From Caulobacteraceae bacterium (GTDB taxonomy: Bacteria > Pseudomonadota > Alphaproteobacteria > Caulobacterales > Caulobacteraceae): 38,031 bases of DNA. The position numbers and the translations under genes were made by a program. Where the stretch lies: the NCBI GenBank assembly GCA_027452265.1, contig DAIDGR010000047.1, positions 1 through 38,031 of the forward strand. Reading direction: 5' to 3'. Positions within the stretch are counted from its first letter, which is position 1. Each line of letters opens with the position of its first letter. Below the pieces are notes generated by a model. The model was not told where the DNA came from and made no database searches. It was given only the letters and a program-made list of their open reading frames with translations. Shown piece by piece: positions 1 to 10,533 of the stretch.

Positions 1-155
1 GGCCGGTCGAGCCAGGCGTCCTGCGGCTCGAAGGTCGGCCGCCAGGGGCCGGCGGGAGGCTCGCCCTGCGCCCGGGCGACAGCGCCGAGGCTCGCGGCGG
101 CGCCCGCGGCCCCCAGCCCCACGAGGGCGCGCCGCGCGACGAATGGATCGGACAT
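1..155 (-). CDS. Tat-signal exported protein, N-terminal part only
   Basis: Only the first 51 codons lie in the window; the gene continues past base 1. The ATG at 155 is preceded on the minus strand by a strong AAGGGGGG ribosome site. The N-terminus has a twin-arginine start (ARRALVGLG), an Ala/Gly-rich hydrophobic stretch and a likely cleavage site near ARAQG, so it is probably exported in folded form. The mature start carries PWRPTFEPQDAWLD, which resembles uncharacterised alphaproteobacterial Tat-signal proteins, but no function can be assigned from this fragment. It lies 73 bases downstream of ccmB on the same strand, where ccmC would often be found. Confidence 0.7.
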   Translation of the reverse strand, partial: MSDPFVARRALVGLGAAGAAASLGAVARAQGEPPAGPWRPTFEPQDAWLDR

Positions 156-228
156 AGCGATTCCCCCCTTGGATGCATGTCGCGGGAAGCTTAGGCGCGG
201 CGCCGCGCCAGCGTCGAGAGGCGTCGCC

Positions 229-894
229 TCAGCTGAGCGCGTTGCGGCAGGCCCCAGCCATGGCCAGGGGACAAAGCGCGACGGTCGCGGCGGCATAGGC
301 GGCGAGAAGCGCAAGAGGCGGCCCCCAGGCCATGCCCAGGGCCAGGCGGTCGAGCGCCGCGCCGCCGAAGATCACCGGCGGGGTCAGCAGCGGAAGGACC
401 ACCACGGCGATCAGCAGGCCGCCCCGGCGGCTGGCCAAGGCCAGGGCCGCGCCCGTCCCCCCCAGGAAGGCGAAGGAAAGACCGCCGAGGGCTGAAACCA
501 AAAGGAGCGGTCCGGCGAGACGAGGGCTTGCCCCCAGAGCGACGGCCGCGACGGGCGCGGCCAGGGCCAGAGGCGCCCCGGCGACCAGCCATTGGGCGAG
601 GCACTTGGCCGCCGCCACCGCCTCCAGCGGCAGAGGGCCAAGGGTCAACAGGTCCAGGGCTCCATCCTCGAAATCTCGCTCGAACAGGCGCTCGAGCGAA
701 AGCAGACTGGAGAGCGCCAGCAGCACCCAGGCCACCCCGCCCGCGACCGCCGCCAGGCGCGCCGGCTCCGGGCCCAGGGCCAGGGGCAGCATGACCACGG
801 CGGCGGCGTAGAAGCCGAGCGCCAGGAGCGGTCCGCCACCCCGCCCCCAGGCCAGGGCGATCTCGCGCCGCAAAAGCAGGGCCAGGGCGCTCAT
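229..894 (-). CDS. ccmB: Haem exporter membrane subunit CcmB (cytochrome c maturation)
   Basis: The 221-residue protein is almost entirely hydrophobic, with about six membrane segments, as expected for CcmB (usually about 220 residues). It begins [20 protein letters not shown] and carries the family-typical [13 protein letters not shown] segment near residues 65-80. With CcmA it forms the ABC transporter-like complex that drives haem delivery from CcmC to the chaperone CcmE in the inner membrane. The start at 894 is chosen because the ATG overlaps the ccmA stop as ATGA, which is translational coupling; a longer upstream reading in this frame is only the shadow of ccmA. No ccmC follows it. Confidence 0.93.
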   Translation of the reverse strand: MSALALLLRREIALAWGRGGGPLLALGFYAAAVVMLPLALGPEPARLAAVAGGVAWVLLALSSLLSLERLFERDFEDGALDLLTLGPLPLEAVAAAKCLAQWLVAGAPLALAAPVAAVALGASPRLAGPLLLVSALGGLSFAFLGGTGAALALASRRGGLLIAVVVLPLLTPPVIFGGAALDRLALGMAWGPPLALLAAYAAATVALCPLAMAGACRNALS

Positions 895-1505
895 GGCGTC
901 AGCCTCGCGTCCCGCGCGGGGATGGGCAGAGGATCGTGCACCGCGGCCAGGATCAGACCGCCTCTCGACACATGCTCGGCCATGATCTCCCCCAGCAGGG
1001 CGCGGTGCGCCGCGTCCAGCGGAGCGAGCGGCTCGTCCAGAAGCCACAGGGCCCGGGGGCTGGCGATCAGACGCGCCAGGGCTAGGCGCCGCCTCTGGCC
1101 CGCGGAAAGGACCCGCACCGGCAGCGCCAGAAGCCGGGTCAGGCCAAGCCGGTCGACCGCGCGGGCGGCGTCCGAGGCGGTCCCTCCGGTCCAGCGGACC
1201 TGGAAGTCGAGCTCCTCGCCGGCGGTGCGCCCGCCCTTGAGGGCGTCGTGGTGGCCGACCAGATGGATCTGCGTGGCGCGACACGCCGCAAGATCGGCCT
1301 CGCCCGTCGCGTCCAGGATCCGCACGCGCCCCGACTCGGGGCGAATCAGGCCAGCGACGATGCGCAGAAGGGTGGTCTTGCCCGCGCCGTTGGCCCCGGT
1401 CAGGGCCACCGCTTCGCCCGCCGCGAGTCGAAGGCCAAAACCCCCGAACAGGCGCCGCTCGCCGCGCCGCGCGGCGAGGTCCAGGATCTCAAGCGCGGCG
1501 ATCAT
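891..1505 (-). CDS. ccmA: Haem exporter ATP-binding subunit CcmA
   Basis: This is an ABC ATPase of 204 residues, the usual CcmA length. Walker A is GANGAGKT at residues 37-44, the signature LSAGQ is at 133-137 and Walker B LWLLDEP is at 153-159, followed by an H-loop (AAVHDP). CcmA energises release of holo-CcmE during c-type cytochrome assembly. It is divergent from acnA across a 190-base intergenic region and overlaps ccmB by four bases. The acnA/ccmA divergent pair is common in alphaproteobacteria. The small size, lack of an extended C-terminus and the ccmB neighbour separate it from general ABC ATPases. Confidence 0.93.
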   Translation of the reverse strand: MIAALEILDLAARRGERRLFGGFGLRLAAGEAVALTGANGAGKTTLLRIVAGLIRPESGRVRILDATGEADLAACRATQIHLVGHHDALKGGRTAGEELDFQVRWTGGTASDAARAVDRLGLTRLLALPVRVLSAGQRRRLALARLIASPRALWLLDEPLAPLDAAHRALLGEIMAEHVSRGGLILAAVHDPLPIPARDARLTP

Positions 1506-1608
1506 GAGCCCGTCTGTCCCCCTCCCGCAGCCGCTGCGCGCGGCGCATGGACGGATTGGGGCGCCCGGTCTATGAGGAGCGCGGCCGCACGGGGACGACG
1601 CTGCGCGG

Positions 1609-1629
1609 TGCGGACCCTGTGAGTCCGCA
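1609..1629. promoter_or_regulatory. Perfect 7-bp inverted repeat between ccmA and acnA
   Basis: TGCGGAC at 1609-1615 and GTCCGCA at 1623-1629 form a perfect dyad with a 7-base spacer, about 70 bases upstream of the acnA start. Closer to the gene, TCCGAA (1648-1653) and TTCGGA (1660-1665) could form a small hairpin in the leader. The first dyad has operator geometry. Which regulator binds is unknown. Confidence 0.35.
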
Positions 1630-1696
1630 TCGGCTCGCGCGCGATCCTCCGAACCGATTTTCGGACGGCCTGGAACAGGAAAAGGACTCCCCCAAC

Positions 1697-4384
<2,688 letters not shown>

Positions 4385-4519
4385 GCCTGGCTCGGGGCGC
4401 GCGGCCGGTCACGGCTTCGTGAACCGCACCGGCGCCCTCATGCGGCTATCTGCGAGACGATGACGCGGGCAGTGGCATGTCGGGTGAAGGTGCGACGCGA
4501 GACGCGGCGGACCCGCCCC

Positions 4520-5296
4520 ATGACCCGGGTCCTGGCCGGGGCGCTTGTCGCCTCATGGCTGGGCCTGGGGGCGCCCGCACTGGCGCAGGCGGACGCCGGC
4601 GCCTCCGCGCCGGTCGCCCGGCGCGACGTCCATGCGCGGCCGATCGTGGTCGAGCTCTACACCGCTCAAGGCTGCGTCACCTGCGACAAGGCCTATCCGG
4701 GCTTCGCGGATCTGGCGGCGCGCAAGGGCGTCATCGCCCTGACCTTCCCGGTCGACTACTGGGACTATCTGGGCTGGAAGGACACGTTCGCCGACCCGGC
4801 CTACACCCTGAGGCAAAAGGCCTATGCGCGGCGGCTGGGCCCGCGCGATGTCTATACGCCACAGGTCGTGGTGGACGGACTTGGCCAGGCCCCCGGAGAC
4901 GACGGGGCGGCGATCGACAGACTGCTCGCCCGGGCGCGCCGGGCCGAAAGGCGCGGTCCACGCCTGACCCTTCGACGCGATGGACGCCTGCATGTGGGCG
5001 GGGGCGCGCCACCGGCTGGGGGAGCGGAGGTTCTGGTCCTGCATGTGGAGGCGACGCCGGCGCCGGTGCAGGTCAAGGCCGGGGACAACCGCGGCGCGAC
5101 GGTCGCCTATCATGACGTGGTGCGCGACATGACGCGCCTGGGCGTCTGGCGCGGCGCGGCGCGTGACTTCACTCTGCCCAAATCGCCAGCATCCACACCG
5201 GGCCTCGCCACCGTGATCCTGGTGCAGCGGGCGCGCGGCGGTCCTGTCCTGGCGGCGCGTGAAGTCCCGCCCCGATCCCCGACCAAGGCAAGCTGA
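4520..5296 (+). CDS. DUF1223 thioredoxin-like exported protein
   Basis: Two in-frame ATGs are possible, at 4460 and 4520. The later one directly precedes a good signal peptide (MTRVLAGALVASWLGLGAPALAQA) and is preferred, giving 258 residues. The mature protein starts with the DUF1223 hallmark VVELYTAQGCVTCDKA, a CxxC motif (Cys52/Cys55 from this start) in a thioredoxin-like fold, followed by FPVDYWDYLGWKD and YTPQVVVDG, both typical of the family. It is probably a periplasmic thiol protein whose exact substrate is unknown. DUF1223 genes are often found next to acnA and ccm genes, so a link to cytochrome c or Fe-S maintenance is plausible but unproven. Confidence 0.85.
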   Translation: MTRVLAGALVASWLGLGAPALAQADAGASAPVARRDVHARPIVVELYTAQGCVTCDKAYPGFADLAARKGVIALTFPVDYWDYLGWKDTFADPAYTLRQKAYARRLGPRDVYTPQVVVDGLGQAPGDDGAAIDRLLARARRAERRGPRLTLRRDGRLHVGGGAPPAGGAEVLVLHVEATPAPVQVKAGDNRGATVAYHDVVRDMTRLGVWRGAARDFTLPKSPASTPGLATVILVQRARGGPVLAAREVPPRSPTKAS

Positions 5297-5349
5297 AGAC
5301 CGCAAGGGCGTGCGCGATCCGCCGCGGACGGGCCCGTGCATGTCAGACT

Positions 5350-5500
5350 GTGAGGGGGAGGGGTGTCGGTTGATCGGCCGCCAAAGCCGACCTCGAGGGC
5401 TGGGGGGGCTGTTCAGATACCGAAGCCGTCTTGGTTCCGATCAACCGACCCTCACCTTATCGCTCTCGTCTTAGGCCAAGACCGGTCCGAACTAAGGTGA
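5350..5500 (+). promoter_or_regulatory. Long inverted repeat, possible structured leader or small RNA
   Basis: TCGGTTGATCGG (5366-5377) is perfectly complementary to CCGATCAACCGA (5437-5448), and the flanking GTGAGGG (5350-5356) pairs with CCCTCAC (5449-5455) across a 9-base bulge, giving a 19-bp stem around a 59-base interior. TCACCTTA at 5452-5459 can instead pair with TAAGGTGA at 5493-5500. The two pairings share bases 5452-5455 and exclude each other. The element lies between DUF1223 and DUF2794. I could not match it to a known riboswitch class. Confidence 0.45.
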
Positions 5501-5558
5501 TTTCGGGGCGCGCTCCCCCCTCGCCAGATGCGCGCACTTGGCCTTAAGCTCGGCCGTG

Positions 5559-5900
5559 ATGAGCCCCGACCTTGCCGCCGCCAACGCCCAGCGTCCCGCG
5601 CCCCGCGTGTTCTTCGACCGCCGCGAGCTCGATCAGTTGCTGCAGCTCTATGGCCGGATGGTCGCCCAGGGGCACTGGCGCGACTACGCCATCGACGGGT
5701 TGCGCGACGCGGCGGTGTTCTCGGTCTTTCGTCGGGCCAGCGAGGCGCCGCTCTATCGCATCGAGAAGCGCCCGGCCCAGGCCGCGCGACAGGGGGCGTG
5801 GTCGGTGGTGGCCCAGGGCGGACTGATCCTCAAGCGCGGGCCAGACCTCGCCCAGGTGCTCAAGGTGTTCGATCGCAAGCGATTCGCCGTGGTCTCGTGA
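5559..5900 (+). CDS. DUF2794 family protein
   Basis: A 113-residue soluble protein from the ATG at 5559; an in-frame TTG at 5538 would add seven residues. The core FFDRRELDQLLQLYGRMVAQGHWRDYAID, YRIEKRP and LILKRGPDLAQVLKV segments match DUF2794, a small alphaproteobacterial family of unknown function. There is no signal peptide or membrane segment. No good ribosome site precedes the ATG. The gene follows the inverted-repeat element and ends just before a strong terminator. Confidence 0.85.
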   Translation: MSPDLAAANAQRPAPRVFFDRRELDQLLQLYGRMVAQGHWRDYAIDGLRDAAVFSVFRRASEAPLYRIEKRPAQAARQGAWSVVAQGGLILKRGPDLAQVLKVFDRKRFAVVS

Positions 5901-5927
5901 TCGCCAGGCGCTCGACGCGCTGCAAAA

Positions 5928-5953
5928 AAGGCCCCGGATCGCTCCGGGGCCTT
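5928..5953. terminator. Bidirectional rho-independent terminator
   Basis: AAGGCCCCGG (5928-5937) pairs with CCGGGGCCTT (5944-5953) around a 6-base loop. On the minus strand the hairpin ends in a run of six T, so it is a strong terminator for the BI-1 gene. On the plus strand it can also stop transcription from DUF2794. It sits between the two convergent genes. Confidence 0.88.
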
Positions 5954-5979
5954 GCCTGTTTCGATGGGCCGAACGCCGT

Positions 5980-6732
5980 TCAGCGCCGCGACCCGCCGCC
6001 CACGAAATAGAGCAGGAAGCGGAACAGGTTCACGAAGTCCAGATACAGGCTGAGGGCGCCATAGCTGGTGGCGACGCTCATCGCCGCCTGGTCGCCGCCG
6101 ATCCAGTAATAGGTCATCTTCAGGCGCTGGGTGTCCGCGGCGATCAGGCCCGCAAAGATGCCGACGCCCAGAACGTTGATCGCCAGGACCAGCCCCGGTG
6201 AGGGAATAAAGATCGACGCCACCATGGCGATCAAGAGGCCGATCACACCCATGATCAGGAAGCTGCCCATGGGGGAAAGGTCACGCTTGGTCGTGTAGCC
6301 ATAGAGCGAAAGGCCGCCGAACGCCGCCGCCGTGATCAGGAACGTCTGAAAGATGTCCATGCCGGCGTAGAACATGAACAGCGAGCCCATGGACGCGCCG
6401 ATCAACGACACGATCAGCCAGTAGGTGACGTTGGCGCTTTCCGGCGACTGGCGGCGGGCAAAGCCTTGGAACAGCAGGATCGCCAGCGGGGCGAAGCTCA
6501 CCACCATGCCCAGCAGGGTGAGACCACGACGGCCCATGCCCATATCCTGCCACAGCAGATGCGACACCGCCGGGACCGTGCCGGTCACATAGGCGAGCGC
6601 CGCCGACAGCACGAGGCCCAGGGCCACCTTGTTATAGACGCCCAGCATGAAGGCGCGCAGGCCGGCATCCAGCGCCATGTTCGGCGCGGCGACCTGACCC
6701 GGCTGGGCAAGACCTCGATTGAAATCGCTCAT
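5980..6732 (-). CDS. Bax inhibitor-1/YccA family membrane protein
   Basis: The 250-residue protein has a short N-terminal cytosolic arm and about seven hydrophobic helices. The family segments YNKVALGLVLSAALAYVTG, TAAAFGGLSLYGYTTKRDLS and IAADTQRLK (the conserved acidic site used for pH-gated cation leak in the family) are present, and the C-terminus ends LYLDFVNLFRFLLYFVGG, a BI-1 hallmark. In bacteria these inner-membrane proteins are linked to FtsH-dependent quality control or calcium leak; the role here is inferred from the family only. The ATG at 6732 lies in a 14-bp palindrome and is preceded by a GAGG ribosome site. Confidence 0.92.
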   Translation of the reverse strand: MSDFNRGLAQPGQVAAPNMALDAGLRAFMLGVYNKVALGLVLSAALAYVTGTVPAVSHLLWQDMGMGRRGLTLLGMVVSFAPLAILLFQGFARRQSPESANVTYWLIVSLIGASMGSLFMFYAGMDIFQTFLITAAAFGGLSLYGYTTKRDLSPMGSFLIMGVIGLLIAMVASIFIPSPGLVLAINVLGVGIFAGLIAADTQRLKMTYYWIGGDQAAMSVATSYGALSLYLDFVNLFRFLLYFVGGGSRR

Positions 6733-6753
6733 GAGCGAAGAACCTCATTTCCA

Positions 6754-6774
6754 GGCCATCCCTCCCGGATGGCC
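6754..6774 (-). promoter_or_regulatory. Hairpin in the BI-1 gene leader
   Basis: GGCCATCC (6754-6761) and GGATGGCC (6767-6774) form a perfect 8-bp stem with a 5-base loop, 22 bases upstream of the BI-1 start codon. On the transcribed strand the loop reads GGGAG, a ribosome-site-like sequence. The start codon itself lies in the palindrome TCGCTCATGAGCGA (6725-6738). The hairpin could affect translation; this is inference. Confidence 0.4.
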
Positions 6775-6782
6775 AGCTTTGC

Positions 6783-6813
6783 AGAATATCGGCTTCGAAG
6801 TGGGCCATCGCAA
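6783..6813 (-). promoter_or_regulatory. Candidate promoter of the BI-1 gene
   Basis: On the minus strand, TTGCGA (6813-6808) is followed by GATATT/TATTCT (6790-6783) with about 17-19 bases between, a sigma-70-like pair upstream of the leader hairpin. The -35 side abuts the 14-bp tandem repeats. The match is moderate. Confidence 0.3.
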
Positions 6814-6867
6814 GGCCAACCCGACAAGGCCAACCCGACAAGGCCGACCGGACAGGGTCAGCCGGAC
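6812..6867. repeat. Four-copy 14-bp tandem repeat
   Basis: Two identical units AAGGCCAACCCGAC (6812-6825, 6826-6839) are followed by diverging copies AAGGCCGACCGGAC (6840-6853) and AGGGTCAGCCGGAC (6854-6867). The unit is not a multiple of three and lies in the intergenic space between the BI-1 gene and thpR, at the upstream edge of the candidate BI-1 promoter. Confidence 0.8.
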
Positions 6868-6956
6868 GGGGCTCATTGGCGGACGGGCGATGACGCCGGG
6901 CGGGCGCCGGGCCATGATGGCGTATCCCTCGTGCTCCTGAACGGGCCGCCTCCGCC

Positions 6957-7502
6957 ATGATTCGCCTGTTCGCCGCCCTCCCCATCCCGCCGGACATCGC
7001 CGAGCGGCTGTCGCCCCTGATGGCGGGCGTGCCGGGCGCGCACTGGCACACGCCTGACAAACTGCACCTGACCCTGCGATTTTTCGGCGAGATCGATGAG
7101 CGTCAGGCCGATGATCTGGACGCGGAGCTGGCCGGCGTCGCGGGCGAGGGGTTCGACCTGGCCCTGGTCGGGGTTGGTAGCTTTCAGAGAGGCGGCGCGC
7201 CGCATCATCTCTGGGCGGGCGTCGAGGCGCCGGCCGCTTTGCGCGATCTCAATCGGCGATGCGAGCGCGCCGCCCGTCGCGCCGGCCTTGTCGCCGATAC
7301 GCGCACCTTCACCCCGCACGTGACCCTGGCCTATCTCGACCATACCCCGCCCAGCGTCGCGGCCGCCTGGCTGGCGGCGCACAACCTGCTGCGCACAGCC
7401 CCGTTTCGCGCCAGGGCGTTTGACCTCTATTCGAGCTGGCCGGCCCGGGATGGCCAGTCCTATCGGCGCGAGCGCACCTACCCGTTGACGTCGGCGGCGT
7501 GA
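6957..7502 (+). CDS. thpR: RNA 2',3'-cyclic phosphodiesterase (2'-5' RNA ligase family)
   Basis: A 181-residue cytosolic protein of the 2H phosphoesterase superfamily. It opens MIRLFAALPIPPDIAERL, typical of ThpR, and has the two catalytic HxT motifs at His37 (LHLTLRFFGE) and His121 (PHVTLAYL). The family opens 2',3'-cyclic phosphate ends on RNA and can catalyse 2'-5' ligation in vitro. The last 25 bases overlap the end of the convergent DUF2237 gene. Length and motif spacing are normal. Confidence 0.93.
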   Translation: MIRLFAALPIPPDIAERLSPLMAGVPGAHWHTPDKLHLTLRFFGEIDERQADDLDAELAGVAGEGFDLALVGVGSFQRGGAPHHLWAGVEAPAALRDLNRRCERAARRAGLVADTRTFTPHVTLAYLDHTPPSVAAAWLAAHNLLRTAPFRARAFDLYSSWPARDGQSYRRERTYPLTSAA

Positions 7503-7867
7503 TCCTTGAGCAGGCCCAGCGGGGCCATGGCGAGGACCTCCTCGTGCGTCGCCTCCAGGACCACCCGCGGCGCGGCGCCGGCCTCCAGAGCCTCCATCCA
7601 GCGCGGCGCGCAAAGGCACCAGCGATCGCCGGGACGCAGCCCGTCAAAGCCGAATTCCGGCCGGGGCGTCGACAGGTCGTTGCCCACGCGCCGGGAAAAG
7701 GCGAGGAATTCCGCGGTCATCACCGCGCAGACCGTGTGCTGACCGACGTCCTCGGGACCGGTCTCGCAGCAGCCGTTGCGGTAGAATCCGGTCAGCGGAT
7801 CCATCGAACAGGGGGCCAGATCTCCGCCCAGGACGTTGCGCGCGCCGCGCTCGTGTCGGATGCTCAT
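7478..7867 (-). CDS. DUF2237 family protein
   Basis: The 129-residue protein is a textbook DUF2237 member: NVLGGDLAPCSMDPLTGFYR, NGCCETGPEDVGQHTVCAVMT, GNDLSTPRPEFGFDGLRPGD and RWCLCAPRW are all present, with several conserved cysteines. It has no signal peptide or membrane segment. The family's function is not established; the conserved Cys pattern could indicate metal binding or redox chemistry. It is convergent with thpR (25-base overlap) and divergent from the CitE-like gene, with 80 bases between the starts. Confidence 0.92.
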   Translation of the reverse strand: MSIRHERGARNVLGGDLAPCSMDPLTGFYRNGCCETGPEDVGQHTVCAVMTAEFLAFSRRVGNDLSTPRPEFGFDGLRPGDRWCLCAPRWMEALEAGAAPRVVLEATHEEVLAMAPLGLLKDHAADVNG

Positions 7868-7947
7868 GTCTCTTGTTGTACGACCGCACAGGCGCGCGCG
7901 CCATGGGCCCGGCGCCCAAACGCGCGGCCGCCGAGGCGAGAGGACCC

Positions 7948-8826
7948 ATGACCGACAGACCGCGCCGCTCGGCGCTCTACATGCCCGCCTCCAACCCCCG
8001 CGCGATCGAAAAGGCCCGAAGCCTCGACTGCGACGTGGTCATTCTCGATCTCGAGGATGCGGTTCTGCCTGAGATGAAGGACGCGGCCCGCGAGGCGGCC
8101 GTGGCGGCGGTGCGGGGCGGGGGCTTTGGCCGGCGCGAGGTGGCGATCCGGGTCAATGCCCTGGAGACGCCCTGGGGCGCGGCCGACCTCGCCGCAGCGG
8201 CGGGCGCGGGCCCCGACGCGGTGATCGCCCCCAAAATCCGGGGGCCGAAGGACGTCGCCGCCTATGCCGCCGGCCTCAGGGGCGCGCCGGCCCAGACGCG
8301 GCTCTGGCTGATGATCGAGACGCCGCAGGCGATCCTGCGCCTGGACGCCATCGCCGGCGCCGGCGGCGAGGGGCGACTGAGCGGTCTCGTCATCGGCCTG
8401 AACGATCTGGCCAAGGAAATGCGCGCCCGCCAGACCCCCGATCGCGCCCCCTTCCAGGCCGCCCTTGCCCTCACCGTCGCCGCCGCCCGCGCCCACGGCC
8501 TCGTCGCTCTGGATGGCGTTCACAACGAGATCGAGGATCTGGACCTCCTGGCGACCACCTGCCGCCAAGGCGCGGACCTGGGTTTTGACGGGCGCAGCCT
8601 GATCCATCCGAGCCACCTGGCGATCTGCAACGCCGCCTATGCTCCCCCCGAGGACGAGGTGTCCTGGGCCCGGGAGGTGATCGCCGCCTTCGCCGCGCCA
8701 GAAAACGCCGGTAAGGGCGCCCTGCGCGTGCTCGGCCGCCTGGCCGAGCCCCTGCACCTGACCGAAGCCCGGCGGATCGTGGCGGTGGCCGAAGCCATCG
8801 CCGCGGCGACCATCGGGGCGGCGTGA
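7948..8826 (+). CDS. HpcH/HpaI aldolase family (CitE-like) C-C lyase
   Basis: A 292-residue TIM-barrel enzyme starting at the ATG at 7948, which follows an AGAGGA ribosome site. It opens RRSALYMPASNPRAIEKA and has VVILDLEDAV, RVNALETPWG, WLMIETPQAIL and LSGLVIGLNDLAKEM, the CoA- and Mg2+-binding pattern of CitE/malyl-CoA lyase proteins. The N-terminal Arg and the Glu/Asp metal ligands are present. No citrate lyase alpha or gamma subunits are nearby, so true citrate lyase is unlikely. Malyl-CoA, beta-methylmalyl-CoA or citramalyl-CoA lyase, or a malyl-CoA thioesterase, are the alternatives. It lies two genes before mdh and is coupled to the next gene by a GTGA overlap. Confidence 0.88.
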   Translation: MTDRPRRSALYMPASNPRAIEKARSLDCDVVILDLEDAVLPEMKDAAREAAVAAVRGGGFGRREVAIRVNALETPWGAADLAAAAGAGPDAVIAPKIRGPKDVAAYAAGLRGAPAQTRLWLMIETPQAILRLDAIAGAGGEGRLSGLVIGLNDLAKEMRARQTPDRAPFQAALALTVAAARAHGLVALDGVHNEIEDLDLLATTCRQGADLGFDGRSLIHPSHLAICNAAYAPPEDEVSWAREVIAAFAAPENAGKGALRVLGRLAEPLHLTEARRIVAVAEAIAAATIGAA

Positions 8827-9326
8827 GGCGCGGTCCCCTCCGCCTCGCGGGCCTGGCCGTCCTCGCCGGGCTGACCCTGGCCGGCCTTCCAGCCCAGGCC
8901 CATGCCGATTCGGGGGCCGATTCGGGGCCCGATCCGGCCGCCGACCTGACAGCCCGGGCCGCGCAGGCCCTGGATGGGCGAATCCACGGCGCCGCCGCGG
9001 CGGCCGAGGCCGAGCAGGGGGCCCTGGATGGGGCTTGGGTGGTCAGCGACCTCGCGGGTCGAGCGCGTCTCGACCTCGTCCTGGCCGACCCCGCCCGCAC
9101 GGCGCCCGCGGGGGCGGAGCTGCAAGGCGCCTGGTCGTCACCCGGCGCGGGAGCCCCGCAGCCGATCGCCAAGGCGGTGCATCGGGGCCGGCGCCTCGAC
9201 CTGCGGCTCGGCCCGGACGAGACCTGGCGTCTGACCCTGAGGCGGCAGGGGCGTGAATTCTGGCGCGGCGTCCTCATCACACCGGCGGGCCGCACGCCCG
9301 TCCTTCTTCGGCGGCGGCCTATGTGA
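8823..9326 (+). CDS. Small exported protein of unknown function
   Basis: The GTG start at 8823 overlaps the stop of the lyase gene (GTGA). The 167-residue product has a clear signal peptide (residues 1 to about 28, ending PAQAHA), then an Asp/Ala-rich linker and a compact domain with DGAWVVSDLAGRARLDLVL, RRLDLRLGPDETWRLTLRR and FWRGVLITPAGRTPVLLRRR. The alternating pattern suggests a beta-rich periplasmic domain. I do not recognise the family. Tight coupling suggests co-expression with the lyase. Confidence 0.75.
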   Translation: MRRGPLRLAGLAVLAGLTLAGLPAQAHADSGADSGPDPAADLTARAAQALDGRIHGAAAAAEAEQGALDGAWVVSDLAGRARLDLVLADPARTAPAGAELQGAWSSPGAGAPQPIAKAVHRGRRLDLRLGPDETWRLTLRRQGREFWRGVLITPAGRTPVLLRRRPM

Positions 9327-9343
9327 CTCTTGGCGGGCGCGCC

Positions 9344-10386
<1,043 letters not shown>

Positions 10387-10533
10387 CGCCCGCGCCGCGC
10401 CGAGGTCGCGCGGCTGAGCCCAGGGGACCGGGTCGCGGCTTTGGCTTTGCGCGCATGCCTGGCTTGCGCCATTGTCCACGGCGTTCGCGATCCGGGACGG
10501 GTCGAGACCGTTTGAGGGACGACGTCGCGGTTC

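Noticed and set aside
232-247. 16-bp match between the end of ccmB and the palindrome at 25172-25187
   Set aside because: In ccmB it encodes conserved residues; one 16-bp match is near chance in a 38-kb GC-rich window, so it is not called a repeat family.
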